DNA from: Pedobacter sp. R20-19
GTDB lineage: Bacteria > Bacteroidota > Bacteroidia > Sphingobacteriales > Sphingobacteriaceae
DNA length: 64,000 nucleotides
Direction of reading: 5' to 3'
Assembly: GCF_000708265.2 (NCBI RefSeq)
Contig: NZ_JCKI01000007.1
Location: forward strand, 265,626-329,625
The translations under genes were made by a program, and so were the position numbers. Within the stretch, counting starts at the first letter, position 1; each line of letters opens with the position of its first letter. Under the pieces are notes generated by a model. It was not told where the DNA came from. It saw only the letters and a program-made list of their open reading frames with translations, and did no database searches. Shown here one piece after another: positions 18,084 to 28,500 of the stretch.

Positions 18084-19433
18084 CTAGTTTCTAGCAGTTT
18101 CAACACGACGGTTTTGGATACGACCTTCTTCAGTATCGTTAGAAGCAATTGGATTAGCTTCGCCTAAACCTTTAGTAGCAACTTGACTAGCGTTAACACC
18201 AGAGTTTACTAAGTAAGTTTTAACAGAATTTGCTCTGTCTTTAGATAATTTCATGTTATATGCAGCAGTACCTTCGCTTGAAGCATAACCGTTTACAGTT
18301 ACTTTACCACCGTTTTCACGTAACACTGAAGATAATTTATCTAAAGTTGGATAAGATTCAGTTTTTAATACAGATGAGTTAAAATCGAAACCGATTTTTT
18401 CGAAACCTGTTACGTTAGTGTTAGTTGAATCAGCAGTGAATTTAGGAAGTGGACATCCTGAACCATCAACAGCAGTACCTGCAGGAGTTCCTGGGCATTT
18501 GTCGAATTGATCAGCAACACCATCACCATCAGTATCTTTTTTCAAATCTTCAACAGATTTTTCTACGTTAGATACACGGTTTTTCAAAGCTTCAACTTCT
18601 TGACGCAAAGTTGGATCTTTTAATTCATCATACATTGTAGCTAATGGGTTAGACCACTCTAAGCTTGGTTTTGCAGAAGAACCTAAAGAGAACTCTAAAC
18701 CAGCATAACCGTAAGAGAATTTATCTTTAGTAGTACCTTTTGCGTAAACTCCATCAAAGTTATCAGCATCAACAAAGTTCATAGTGTAACCTAAGTTAAA
18801 GTTAACACGCTCAGAAACTTTGAATTTAACACCAGCACCTACTGGAATGTAGAAACCTTTTACGTAATCTTTAGCTTCGTGTCTATCACCTACTGGTCCG
18901 ATAGCACTACCTTTCCAGTCAATAGTTTGACCACCAGTAGTTACTTTTGGAGCATAAGCTAAGTAACCAGCACCAGCTGTTAAGAAGAAACCTACAGCGT
19001 TTTCACGACGTAAGAAATCAATAGAACCTAAGTTAACAACACCACGTAAATCTACAGCATATTGTAATTCAGTTTCGAATTCGCTAGCAGTTGAAGCTAC
19101 TGGTCCAGCAGTTGCATCATTTGAACCTGAAACTTTACCACGTACACCAGCTAACTCTAATGAGAAAGAGTGACCTAATTGTTTACGGATGTTTAAACCG
19201 TAACCTAAGTTAACGTCCCATTTGTTGAAGTCATTAGAACCGCCAATTGCAACTACTGGAGCTAATACACCAGCGTTAACACCAATTGACCAAGTTCTGT
19301 ACTGTCCTCTTCCACCAAATACCTTGGTTGAAGAAGTAGTTGCAGGAGCATCCTGAGCGACAGCAAGAGAAGCAACTCCTGTTAATGCCACTAAAGAAAG
19401 CGCAACACTTTTCTTTAAAGTAGAATAATTCAT
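18084..19433 (-). CDS. Major OmpA family outer-membrane protein
   Basis: A 449-residue protein. The start is set at the ATG at 19433, which gives a normal signal peptide (MNYSTLKKSVALSLVALTG..., cleavage near AVAQ). A beta-barrel region (about 30-270) is followed by a coiled segment (EVEALKNRVSNVEKSVEDLK) and a calcium-binding TSP3-like repeat (DTDGDGVADQFDKCPGTPAG). A peptidoglycan-binding OmpA domain closes the protein (about 345-449, IGFDFNSSVL..., LSKDRANSVKTYLV, GRIQNRRVE). It links the outer membrane to the cell wall. A strong promoter pattern and heavy use of a few codons suggest high expression. Confidence 0.93.
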   Translation of the reverse strand: MNYSTLKKSVALSLVALTGVASLAVAQDAPATTSSTKVFGGRGQYRTWSIGVNAGVLAPVVAIGGSNDFNKWDVNLGYGLNIRKQLGHSFSLELAGVRGKVSGSNDATAGPVASTASEFETELQYAVDLRGVVNLGSIDFLRRENAVGFFLTAGAGYLAYAPKVTTGGQTIDWKGSAIGPVGDRHEAKDYVKGFYIPVGAGVKFKVSERVNFNLGYTMNFVDADNFDGVYAKGTTKDKFSYGYAGLEFSLGSSAKPSLEWSNPLATMYDELKDPTLRQEVEALKNRVSNVEKSVEDLKKDTDGDGVADQFDKCPGTPAGTAVDGSGCPLPKFTADSTNTNVTGFEKIGFDFNSSVLKTESYPTLDKLSSVLRENGGKVTVNGYASSEGTAAYNMKLSKDRANSVKTYLVNSGVNASQVATKGLGEANPIASNDTEEGRIQNRRVETARN

Positions 19434-19490
19434 AATCTTTTTTTCTTTTTTAAGGGTTAAACAATTTAATTGATTAATTTTTTGTAACCG

Positions 19491-19520
19491 CAAAATTAAA
19501 CAAATTTTTAAATTTTCAAA
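19491..19520 (-). promoter_or_regulatory. Promoter of the ompA-like gene
   Basis: On the minus strand TAATTTTG (19498-19491) matches the Bacteroidota -7 consensus and is preceded, 18 bp upstream, by TTTG (19520-19517) as a -33 element. It is the best promoter match seen in the window and lies about 58 bp before the chosen ATG. Confidence 0.65.
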
Positions 19521-19605
19521 CATTTACACAAACTCCGTTCCAAACTTCAGGAGAAAAAGGGATTTTATTACATTTGATCCCTATATAATTATAAAGGCAC
19601 AAATT

Positions 19606-20895
19606 ATGAAATATCCCCAAATTGATCAATCCCTTTTCATATTAAACAGAAAAGAATTCAATAAACACTTAAAAAACAACTCTTTAGCTATTTTTAATGC
19701 CAATGATGAATTCCCTAGAAGTGGTGATCAAAACTTCGTCTTTAAGCAAAATCCAGACTTATTTTATTTATCCGGAATTGACCAGGAGCAAACAATCCTG
19801 ATCATTTATCCGGATTGTCCTAATCCTTTGTATAGAGAAGTCCTGTTTTTAAGACAGACCAATGATTATATCAAAGTTTGGGAAGGATACAAATACACAA
19901 AAGACCAGGCGAAATCTGCATCTGGCATCACCAGCATTTACTGGCTCAAAGATTTTGATAATATACTGCACAGCATTGTACATTATGCAGATCATATTTA
20001 CCTCAATTCTAATGAAAATGATCGCTATGCCCATACGGTGCCACATCGCGACCTGAGGTTTATTGATCAAATGCGTTCTAAATATCCTTTACATCACTAC
20101 GAACGTTCTGCTCCAATTATGCGGAACTTAAGAGCCCATAAATCTGATGTTGAAATTGAGCTAACCAAAAGAGCTTGTGCAATTACACGGGATGCTTTTG
20201 TTAGGGTATTAAAGTTCACAAAGCCTGGTGTAAAGGAATATGAAATAGAAGCAGAAATTATTCATGAATTTATTCGTCAGGGAGCAACCGGCCATGCTTA
20301 TACCCCAATTATTGCATCCGGACACAATGCCAATATTCTGCACTACAATGATAATAACCAAACTTGTAACGCAGGCGATGTTATTCTTTTTGATTTTGGT
20401 GCGGAATATGCCAACTACAATGCAGATATGAGCCGTTCAATTCCGGTAAGTGGCCGTTTTACCGCCAGGCAAAAAGATGTTTACAATGCTGTTTTACATG
20501 TGATGAAGGAGGCTACAAAATTATTACGCACAGGTACTGTATGGAACACTTACCATGAAGTGGTTGGCGAGTTAATGACCGAACAATTGATTAATTTGAA
20601 ATTAATCTCTATTGATGATGTAAAAAATCAAAGCACCTCTTACCCTGCATACAAAAAATACTTTATGCACGGAACTTCTCATCATTTGGGTATAGACGTA
20701 CATGATTTTGCAGGAAGATACACGCCATTTGCCGAAGGAAATATTTTAACGGTAGAGCCAGGTATTTATATTCCTGAGGAAGGTTTAGGTATTCGTTTAG
20801 AAAACAATATCTTAATAACGGCTAATGGAAACATTGACTTAATGGGAGACATTCCATTAGAAGCAGCAGAAATAGAAGACATTATGAATTCATAA
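19606..20895 (+). CDS. pepP: Xaa-Pro aminopeptidase (M24B, aminopeptidase P)
   Basis: A 429-residue metallopeptidase that removes N-terminal residues before proline. An N-terminal AMP_N domain (about 5-140) precedes the pita-bread M24 catalytic domain. The dinuclear metal ligands are visible as Asp in LFDFGAEY and NADMSRS, His in HGTSHHLGIDVHD, Glu in VEPGIYIP and Glu in GIRLENN. The length is normal. It is transcribed away from the porin gene, with a 172-bp shared upstream region, and ends before a hairpin terminator shared with htrA. Confidence 0.94.
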   Translation: MKYPQIDQSLFILNRKEFNKHLKNNSLAIFNANDEFPRSGDQNFVFKQNPDLFYLSGIDQEQTILIIYPDCPNPLYREVLFLRQTNDYIKVWEGYKYTKDQAKSASGITSIYWLKDFDNILHSIVHYADHIYLNSNENDRYAHTVPHRDLRFIDQMRSKYPLHHYERSAPIMRNLRAHKSDVEIELTKRACAITRDAFVRVLKFTKPGVKEYEIEAEIIHEFIRQGATGHAYTPIIASGHNANILHYNDNNQTCNAGDVILFDFGAEYANYNADMSRSIPVSGRFTARQKDVYNAVLHVMKEATKLLRTGTVWNTYHEVVGELMTEQLINLKLISIDDVKNQSTSYPAYKKYFMHGTSHHLGIDVHDFAGRYTPFAEGNILTVEPGIYIPEEGLGIRLENNILITANGNIDLMGDIPLEAAEIEDIMNS

Positions 20896-21009
20896 TTCAT
20901 TTATGGGCTATAGATTAACATGCTTCTTGCTGAAGAAATCAAATCATTAGCTTTTAAATGCATTGATCCTTAATTAATCAGCCATCAAGCACAATGCTAG
21001 TAAAAAACA

Positions 21010-21044
21010 AAAGCCGTTCTGAAAATCAATTTCAGAACGGCTTT
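21010..21044. terminator. Convergent terminator between pepP and htrA
   Basis: A 14-bp stem (AAAGCCGTTCTGAA / TTCAGAACGGCTTT) with an AATCAA-type loop lies between the two convergent stop codons, 115 bp after pepP and 22 bp after htrA. It can serve both strands. Confidence 0.75.
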
Positions 21045-21065
21045 ATATTTAATCAATCTGGCAGA

Positions 21066-22616
21066 TTATTGCGCCGGAAAGCTAAAGTTAAATGTACCTT
21101 GCCCGGTTACTCCTGACATATAAACCATACCATTTCTAGTTTGAGGTAAGGCTTTCTGAACATCAGTTACGCTGTTTACAGGCTGTCCATTCACTTTCGT
21201 AATGATTAAACCTTTCTCTACACCAATGTTATCAAAAGCTTTTCCTGTGGTAACAGAAGTAACTACTACCCCACTATTAATTCCTAGTTTAGATTTCTGA
21301 GCCGGAGTTGCAGGCACGAACGTTGCCCCAAGTTTTGATACCTCTGCTGATTTTGTAGCAGCGGTATTCGCATTAGGATTTATACTTGCCTCTCCTTTTA
21401 AAGTAACAGTATAATCCTTTAATGCACCATCTCTTAATACCGTTAATTTAACTTTATCACCAGGATTTAAACGACCAACTCTTTCCTGTAAGTCTGGAGA
21501 ATCATTGATAACTATGCCATCAACTTTTTTAATTACATCACCAGATTTTAAACCAGCAGCCTCTGCAGCACCTTTTGCCACAACATCATTCACATATAGG
21601 CCACTTACTTCGCTGGTTTTAATTCCTTCTGGTTTTTCATCACCACTTAGCGGAACAAAGTTTACACCAATATAGCCACGTTTAACTGAACCGTATTTCA
21701 TAAAATCATCTACAATTTTACGTGCCAGGTTAACCGGAATAGCAAAACCATAACCTTGGTTATAACCACTTTGAGAAGCAATAGCAGAATTGATACCTAC
21801 CAATTCGCCGTTAGCATTTACCAATGCACCACCACTGTTACCCGGATTAATCGCCGCATCTGTTTGAATAAAAGATTCGATACTGGTATTTGCCGGACGC
21901 TCAGGTCTTTTACCTGTACGTTGATATTCTCTATATTCTTCTTCAGTTATTTCGTTTCCTTGTTGTTCTCTACCTATAATACCAATGCTACGGTTTTTCG
22001 CGCTCACAATCCCTGCGGTTACTGTAGTCTGTAAATCTAGCGGGAAACCAACAGCTAAAACCCATTCTCCAACCTGCACATTATCAGAGTTACCCATTTT
22101 TACAACAGGTAAACCTGTGGCATTTACTTTAATTAATGCCAAATCTGTATTAGGATCGCGACCGATTACCTTGGCCTCAACTTTACGTCGATCAGTTAAA
22201 ACCACTTCAACTTTCTCTGCATTTTCAACCACGTGATTATTAGTTACAATATAACCATCCTGACTAATAATCACACCTGATCCTGATGCCGCTCTGGGTT
22301 GACGTTGCATCTGGCGACCGCCACCTCCAAAGAAATCTTCCATCATATCAAACGGAGAAGAACTTCCCTCACTTTTCCCCGATGTTGAGTAGGTTGTTTT
22401 AATGTGAACTACACCTGGGGCAACAGCAGCTGCCGCTTGTGTAAAATCTGCTGCACCGGCTGAAGTTACCTTCAGCGGATTATTTGCAAAATATAAATTT
22501 TGTTTTTCTGAAATAGTGTTTCCAGTTTGGTTACGCTCAAAGAGCTTATAACCTCCAATCGCTGCTGCTCCACCTATAAAAGCAGCTAACACGGTAATCC
22601 CTAATATTTTTTTCAT
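21066..22616 (-). CDS. Periplasmic serine protease, HtrA/DegP type
   Basis: A 516-residue envelope protease/chaperone. After an N-terminal hydrophobic signal (residues 3-22) comes a trypsin-like domain with a complete triad: His128 (TNNHVV), Asp158 (NTDLALIKV) and Ser261 (NPGNSGGALV). Two PDZ domains follow (about 320-410 and 420-516), the first with GDVIKKVDG. The family degrades misfolded exported proteins. A Gly/Gln/Arg-rich loop (GGGGRQMQRQPRAASGSG, about 97-114) before the triad is typical of the LA loop. The ATG at 22616 lies inside one copy of a 19-bp direct repeat. Confidence 0.94.
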   Translation of the reverse strand: MKKILGITVLAAFIGGAAAIGGYKLFERNQTGNTISEKQNLYFANNPLKVTSAGAADFTQAAAAVAPGVVHIKTTYSTSGKSEGSSSPFDMMEDFFGGGGRQMQRQPRAASGSGVIISQDGYIVTNNHVVENAEKVEVVLTDRRKVEAKVIGRDPNTDLALIKVNATGLPVVKMGNSDNVQVGEWVLAVGFPLDLQTTVTAGIVSAKNRSIGIIGREQQGNEITEEEYREYQRTGKRPERPANTSIESFIQTDAAINPGNSGGALVNANGELVGINSAIASQSGYNQGYGFAIPVNLARKIVDDFMKYGSVKRGYIGVNFVPLSGDEKPEGIKTSEVSGLYVNDVVAKGAAEAAGLKSGDVIKKVDGIVINDSPDLQERVGRLNPGDKVKLTVLRDGALKDYTVTLKGEASINPNANTAATKSAEVSKLGATFVPATPAQKSKLGINSGVVVTSVTTGKAFDNIGVEKGLIITKVNGQPVNSVTDVQKALPQTRNGMVYMSGVTGQGTFNFSFPAQ

Positions 22617-22629
22617 GTGTTTGTATATT
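22611..22629. repeat. 19-bp direct repeat over the htrA start, copy 1
   Basis: TTTCATGTGTTTGTATATT contains the complement of the htrA start codon and recurs exactly at 22693-22711, 82 bp upstream of the gene. Confidence 0.7.
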
Positions 22630-23017
22630 GTTTTTTAATGGTTGTGAAACTATTAAAAGCTAAGCTAATTTACATATACAGGCTTTTAATGATTTCATGT
22701 GTTTGTATATTATTTTTATTGTCTACACAACTGTGATTATAAGTTCCATTGCCGGCAAATTGTTTGGTATACTTACAAACCCTTTGTGTTTTTTATTTGA
22801 CAGGAGCGCTGTATTTTCTTTGTTTAAGCAGAACGCTCCAGCAGTTATTTATCTGCTTAAATTTTCTTTTATAAGTTTATTCAAATTTAATACCATATCA
22901 ACGATATTTGCATCACTAAAGCATCTACATTGGTGTTAAAAAATGTTAAAAACAATTTACACCAGGAGACTTACAAGCATCTGCAATTCAAATATTGCAT
23001 TAAATAATGAAGATCCA
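22617..23017. other. Divergent intergenic region htrA/dapF
   Basis: About 400 bp between the divergent htrA and dapF genes. It holds the second copy of the 19-bp repeat (22693-22711), a hairpin with arms GGAGCGCTG and CAG-AA-CGCTCC (22803-22839), and a GATATTTG near-match to the -7 box (about 22903-22910) for dapF. An 80-codon open frame at 22697-22939 has no family resemblance and is not called. Confidence 0.45.
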
Positions 23018-23800
23018 ATGAAAATTAATTTCTTTAAGTATCAGGGCGCAGGTAATGATTTTATTTTAATAGACCATACTGCAAAACCATTAGAAAACAT
23101 TGATAATGAATTGATTGAGCAACTTTGTCACCGCAGGTTTGGTATAGGGGCTGATGGATTAATGTTTGTAACCAAACACCAGGATTATGATTTTGAAATG
23201 CATTACTTTAATGCAGATGGTAAATTAGGTAGTATGTGTGGTAATGGCGGTCGGTGTATCGTTGCATTTGCTAAACACCTGGGTATCATCAACAAAGAAA
23301 CTAACTTTTTGGCAGTAGATGGCCCACATTATGCCAGAATTTCAGAAGATGGCGAATGGATTGATCTTCAAATGATTGATGTAGAGTTGGTAACCCGTGA
23401 TGGCGATGCATATGTTTTGAATACCGGATCTCCACATTATGTAAAGACGCAAGAAAACCTGAAAGATTTTGATGTATTTAATGAGGGTAAAAATATTCGT
23501 TATAATGAAACTTATAGTGAGAAGGGTATCAATATAAATTTTGTAGAAGATTTTGGCGATCATCTGTTTGTTCGTACTTATGAGCGAGGTGTAGAAGATG
23601 AAACTTTTGCATGTGGTACCGGTGTAACAGCCGTGGCTATGGCTATGGCCAAACATAAAAATCAAAGTGGTCATATCAAAACCAACATTAAAGTTTTAGG
23701 TGGAGATATTAAAATTGAATTTGATTATGATGAAAAAAGCTTCACCAATGTATTTTTATGTGGCCCGGCAAAACTGGTTTTTGAAGGGGAAGTAAATTAA
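23018..23800 (+). CDS. dapF: Diaminopimelate epimerase
   Basis: A 260-residue epimerase converting LL- to meso-diaminopimelate for lysine and peptidoglycan synthesis. The two catalytic cysteines are visible: Cys74 in SMCGNGGRC and Cys199 in ETFACGTG, together with YQGAGNDF at the N-terminus. The start is placed at the ATG at 23018 because the family begins at this point (MKINFFKYQGAGNDF); an in-frame ATG 75 bp upstream would add an atypical extension. The gene stands alone. Confidence 0.96.
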   Translation: MKINFFKYQGAGNDFILIDHTAKPLENIDNELIEQLCHRRFGIGADGLMFVTKHQDYDFEMHYFNADGKLGSMCGNGGRCIVAFAKHLGIINKETNFLAVDGPHYARISEDGEWIDLQMIDVELVTRDGDAYVLNTGSPHYVKTQENLKDFDVFNEGKNIRYNETYSEKGININFVEDFGDHLFVRTYERGVEDETFACGTGVTAVAMAMAKHKNQSGHIKTNIKVLGGDIKIEFDYDEKSFTNVFLCGPAKLVFEGEVN

Positions 23801-24283
23801 CATCTCTTAAAATCAGTCAGCTTCTCTATCATCAAGAGTATGCTATATGTTATAGAATATAATGTGATCTTCATTCTTTCGGCATTTTCAGTAGCGACAA
23901 GTGTACATGATTAGTACAGCCAAAAATTTTAATGTATTTAGCATGTGTATTTTTCACACTATCTTTTTAGTAAAATGGCTATTTTTTAAAACATTTCATG
24001 AGATTTGAACAGTCATATTAACGATTTTTAACATCTGTCTCAATTAATTTACACACTATTTTTAAGCCAATAATAACTAACAAACCCCTCTTATATAGTC
24101 ATTTAAGGACAAATGAGACAATTTCGAGATCAAAAATAAATCAATCGATTGATTAAATGACAGAATTTGGACAGATTTATTTTTTTTTAGGCGCTATTTT
24201 TGGGCATAAATCGCGAAATCAAAATCCAAATTTGATGGCGATTTAACCCGGAATAATTTTAAACACACACATACGAATACTCC
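23801..24283. other. Upstream region of the RND efflux operon
   Basis: 483 bp without a supported gene. It holds a perfect 16-bp palindrome at 24139-24154 and a looser inverted repeat AAATCGC...GCGATTT at about 24207-24245, closer to the operon. An A/T-rich segment with poly-T lies at 24180-24188. Confidence 0.45.
24139..24154. promoter_or_regulatory. Perfect palindrome, possible operator of the efflux operon
   Basis: AATCAATCGATTGATT is a perfect 16-bp palindrome, 130 bp upstream of the adaptor gene start. Its symmetry and size would suit a TetR- or MarR-type repressor dimer, but no such regulator gene is nearby, so the role is a guess. Confidence 0.35.
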
Positions 24284-25450
24284 ATGAGAAAAGTAACAAC
24301 TCTCTTTTTTAGCATGAGCATTGGAATGCTTTTAGCATCCTGCGGAAATAATGATGATGCAAAAAAGGCGGCAGCAGCTGCAGCGGCTGGTCCTCAAGCC
24401 TATCCAGTTTTCACAGTTAAAACACAAACCACAGAATTAAATTCAGATTACCCTGCAACTATTGAGGGAATTCAAAATATTGATATCCGCCCTAAGGTTG
24501 ATGGCTTTATTGACAAAATACTGGTAGATGAGGGCGCTGTTGTAAAAAAGGGTCAATTACTTTTTACCATCATGGCACCACAATATGAGCAGGAAGTTAG
24601 AACAGCAAGAGCTGCAATCAGCAGTGCAGAAGCTGATGTAAATGCTGCTCAATTGCAGGTAAATAAAACTAAACCGCTGGTAGAAAAAGACATCATAAGT
24701 AAATATGATTTAGACGCCGCTCAGCTTACACTTCAAAGCAGAAAAGCAGCTTTAGCACAGGCAAAAGCTACTTTAGCAAATGCACAGGTAAATTTAGGCT
24801 ATACTTCTATTACCAGCCCTGTTAATGGTATTGTAGGTAGCATTCCATTTAGAAATGGAAGCTTAGTAAGCAGCTCTAGCACAGAACCGCTAACCACCAT
24901 TGCCAACACCTCTAAAGTTTATGCTTACTTCTCTTTAAATGAAAAGCAGCTTCTGGATTTCTCCAAAACCTATAAAGGCAATACACTGGCGCAACAAATG
25001 GCTAACATTCCGGCTGTAAGTTTAGTATTGGCCGACGGTACTGTTTATGCTCAAAATGGTAAAATTGAATCTATTAATAGTCAGATTAATACCAACACAG
25101 GTTCAGCTAGTTTAAGAGCAACTTTCCCTAACCCTATCGCCTTATTAAAATCTGGTGGTAGTGCATCAGTCAGGATTCCACAAAAAGTTGAAAATGCTAT
25201 TTTGGTTCCTCAAAAATCAACTATTGATTTGCAGGGGAAGAAATTCGTGTATGTTTTGGGCGATTCGGCTAAAATTATCAGTACTGAAATTCAGATTATG
25301 GATTTAGCGAAAGATAAATTCTATGTAGTAACCAAAGGCCTGAAAGCTGGTGATAAAATCGTGTTGGAAGGTTTCCAGTCATTAAAAGATGGTGTTAAAA
25401 TCAAACCTGAAGAAAAGAGTGCTGATTCAGTTTACGCAGAGATTAAATAA
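24284..25450 (+). CDS. RND efflux periplasmic adaptor (HlyD/MFP family) lipoprotein
   Basis: A 388-residue adaptor bridging pump and outer-membrane channel. It has a lipobox (LLASC, Cys20) and a biotinyl-lipoyl-like domain (VDGFIDKILVDEGAVVKKGQ, about 76-95). A helical hairpin with heptad pattern follows (about 105-165), then the second half of the lipoyl domain (VNLGYTSITSPVNGIVG) and beta-barrel domains. First gene of the adaptor-pump-channel operon; 52 bp to the pump gene. Confidence 0.94.
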   Translation: MRKVTTLFFSMSIGMLLASCGNNDDAKKAAAAAAAGPQAYPVFTVKTQTTELNSDYPATIEGIQNIDIRPKVDGFIDKILVDEGAVVKKGQLLFTIMAPQYEQEVRTARAAISSAEADVNAAQLQVNKTKPLVEKDIISKYDLDAAQLTLQSRKAALAQAKATLANAQVNLGYTSITSPVNGIVGSIPFRNGSLVSSSSTEPLTTIANTSKVYAYFSLNEKQLLDFSKTYKGNTLAQQMANIPAVSLVLADGTVYAQNGKIESINSQINTNTGSASLRATFPNPIALLKSGGSASVRIPQKVENAILVPQKSTIDLQGKKFVYVLGDSAKIISTEIQIMDLAKDKFYVVTKGLKAGDKIVLEGFQSLKDGVKIKPEEKSADSVYAEIK

Positions 25451-25502
25451 TAATAACTTGAGCAGTGTAATTACACCTCTCATCAGGTAATCAATATTAA
25501 TT

Positions 25503-28500
25503 ATGTTTAAGAAATTCATAGAAAGACCGGTTTTATCAACGGTAATATCCATTATTATCGTTATTCTCGGTATTTTAGGTTTAGTTACTTTACCGATTTC
25601 CCAATATCCTGAAATTGCACCACCTACTGTGCAGGTTTCAACTTCATACCAGGGTGCAAATGCCGATGTGGTTATGAATAGCGTAGTTGTTCCGCTGGAA
25701 GAACAAATAAATGGTGTGGAAGATATGACTTACATGACTTCCACTGCCAGTAATGATGGATCAGCGACCATTACGGTTAACTTTAAATTGGGTACTAATC
25801 CCGATTTAGCTGCAGTAAATGTTCAAAACAGGGTAGCCAGAGCAACCAGTCTGTTACCAGCAGAAGTAACAAAATCTGGTGTAATTACGGCAAAGAGACA
25901 AGCCAGTAACGTTTTGATATTTAGTTTGTATAGTGATGATCCATCTTACGATCAAAAGTTTTTACAGAATTATGCCAACATTAACATAATTCCACAAATT
26001 AAGCGGATTAACGGAGTAGGTGATGCAAGTGCTTTCGGAACTTTGGATTATACCATGCGCCTTTGGTTAAAGCCAGATGTAATGGCAACCTATGGTTTGG
26101 TACCAAGTGATGTGAACGCAGCTCTTGCCGATCAGAATGTGGAGGCAGCGCCGGGTCAGTTTGGAGAACAGGGAGATCAGGCATTTCAATATACTTTAAA
26201 ATATACAGGTCGGTTAAAAGATGAAGCACAATTTGGCAACATCATTATTAAAACAGCAGATAATGGGCAGATTCTTCGTTTAAAAGACATTGCGAGAATT
26301 GAATTAGGTGCTCAAAGTTATGCCAGTTCAGTAAGTTTTAATGGTAAGCCGGCATTAGGTATCGCCATTAATCAAACTGCTGGCTCAAATGCTAGTGAAG
26401 TTATTTCCAACTCGATTAAAACTTTAGATGAGGCACAAAAGGTGTTTCCAAAAGGCGTTCATTATTCTACATTGGTGAACGTAAACGATTTTCTTGATGC
26501 GTCTATCGAAAAAGTAATTCATACGTTAATAGAAGCTTTCATTCTGGTATTCTTAGTGGTTTTCATTTTCTTACAGGATTTCCGTTCCACTTTAATTCCA
26601 GCAATTAGTGTTCCCGTAGCCATTATTGGTACCTTCTTTTTCTTAAGCTTGTTTGGTTTTACCATAAATTTATTAACCCTGTTTGCGTTGGTACTGGCCA
26701 TTGGTATTGTGGTAGATGATGCAATTGTGGTGGTGGAAGCCGTCCATGCGAAATTGGACGAAGGTTATACGGATGCAAAGAAGGCGACTATAGATGCCAT
26801 GGATGATATTAGCGGTGCGATTATTTCCATTACACTGGTTATGGCTGCGGTATTTATCCCGGTAAGTTTTATTCAGGGTTCATCAGGCGTATTCTATAAG
26901 CAATTTGGTTTAACACTGGCGATTTCCATTATCTTGTCTGCAGTTAATGCGTTAACATTAAGTCCCGCATTATGTGCGTTATTTCTTAAACCACATACTG
27001 ATGATCATGGAAAAAAGAAAAACTTCCTGGATCGTTTTTATATCGCTTTTAACACCTCATTTGATACTGTAACCAATAAATATAAAAAATCAGTTAGTTT
27101 CTTATCTCATAAAAAATGGATAGTTGGACTGGGTGTTTTATTTTTCACGATTGTTTTGGTTTGGATGATGAATACCACACCAAAAGGTTTTGTTCCGAAT
27201 GAAGATTTAGGAACTGTTTTCTCAGATATTTCATTGCCTGCAGGAACATCACAGGAAGAAACTAACGTAGTGATTTCACAAATTGACAGCATTGCGCACA
27301 CCATTCCTGAAATTAAAAATTCTTTGAGGGTAGTAGGCCGAAGTTTAATTAGTGGTTCTGGCAGTTCTTATGGGATGGTTATTGGAAGGTTAATTCCCTG
27401 GGATGAACGAAAACGTGATGTTAAAGCCATTATTGGTGAACTTTTTGCCAAAACAGCTAATATTAAGGGTGCTAAAATTATTTTCTTCGCGCCTCCAACC
27501 ATCCAGGGTTTTGGAACAAGTGGTGGTTTTGAATTTCAATTACAGGATAAAACCGGTGGAGATATTAAAAGATTCAATGAGATTGGAAATGGATTCTTAG
27601 CTGCCCTAAGTAAAAGGCCGGAAATTCAATATGCCTCAACCTCCTTTAACCCAAATTTCCCACAGTATCAAATTGATGTGAATGTGGCGAAGGTAAAACA
27701 GGCTGGCTTAACCGTTGCTGATGTTTTAGGCGTAATGCAAGGTTATTATGGTGGTGTATATGCTTCCAACTTCAATAAGTTTGGTAAGCAATTCAGGGTA
27801 ATGTATCAGGCAGATGCCCAATACCGTTCAAATGAGCAAACCCTAACCAGAATCTTCGTTAGAAATGGTAGCGGACAAATGGCACCTGTATCTGAATTTA
27901 TTACCTTAACGAAGGTTTATGGACCGCAGGCCATCTCTCGTTTCAACTTGTTTACTTCGATTTCAGTTACTGGTAACCCGAATCCTGGCTTTAGTTCTGG
28001 TGATGCATTAAAAGCCGTACAAGAAGTTGCCGCACAAACTTTACCAGCAGGTTATGGCTATGAATTCTCAGGTTTATCAAGGGAAGAAATCAGTGGCGGA
28101 AGTCAAACTGTGTTTATCTTTTTACTTTGTATCATCTTCGTTTATTTCTTATTGGCAGCACAATACGAAAGTTATATTTTGCCTTTGGCTGTATTAATTT
28201 CATTGCCTATTGGTTTAGCTGGTGTGTTTGTTTTTGATAAGATTTTTGGTGTAGATAATAACATTTATACACAAATTACGCTGATTATGCTTGTGGGTTT
28301 ACTGGCAAAGAATGCCATCCTGATTGTGGAATATGCGGTTGACCGACGAAAAAGAGGCATGAGTATTATCAATGCCGCCATCGATGGAGCTACAGCTCGT
28401 TTACGCCCTATTTTAATGACATCATTTGCTTTCATCCTTGGTTTATTACCGCTGATGTTGTCATCAGGTGTTGGTGCTTCAGGTAATAAATCTATTGGTA

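Noticed and set aside
22697..22939. An 80-codon + frame upstream of dapF
   Set aside because: Hydrophobic, AT-driven composition with no family resemblance; it overlaps a hairpin and the likely dapF promoter.
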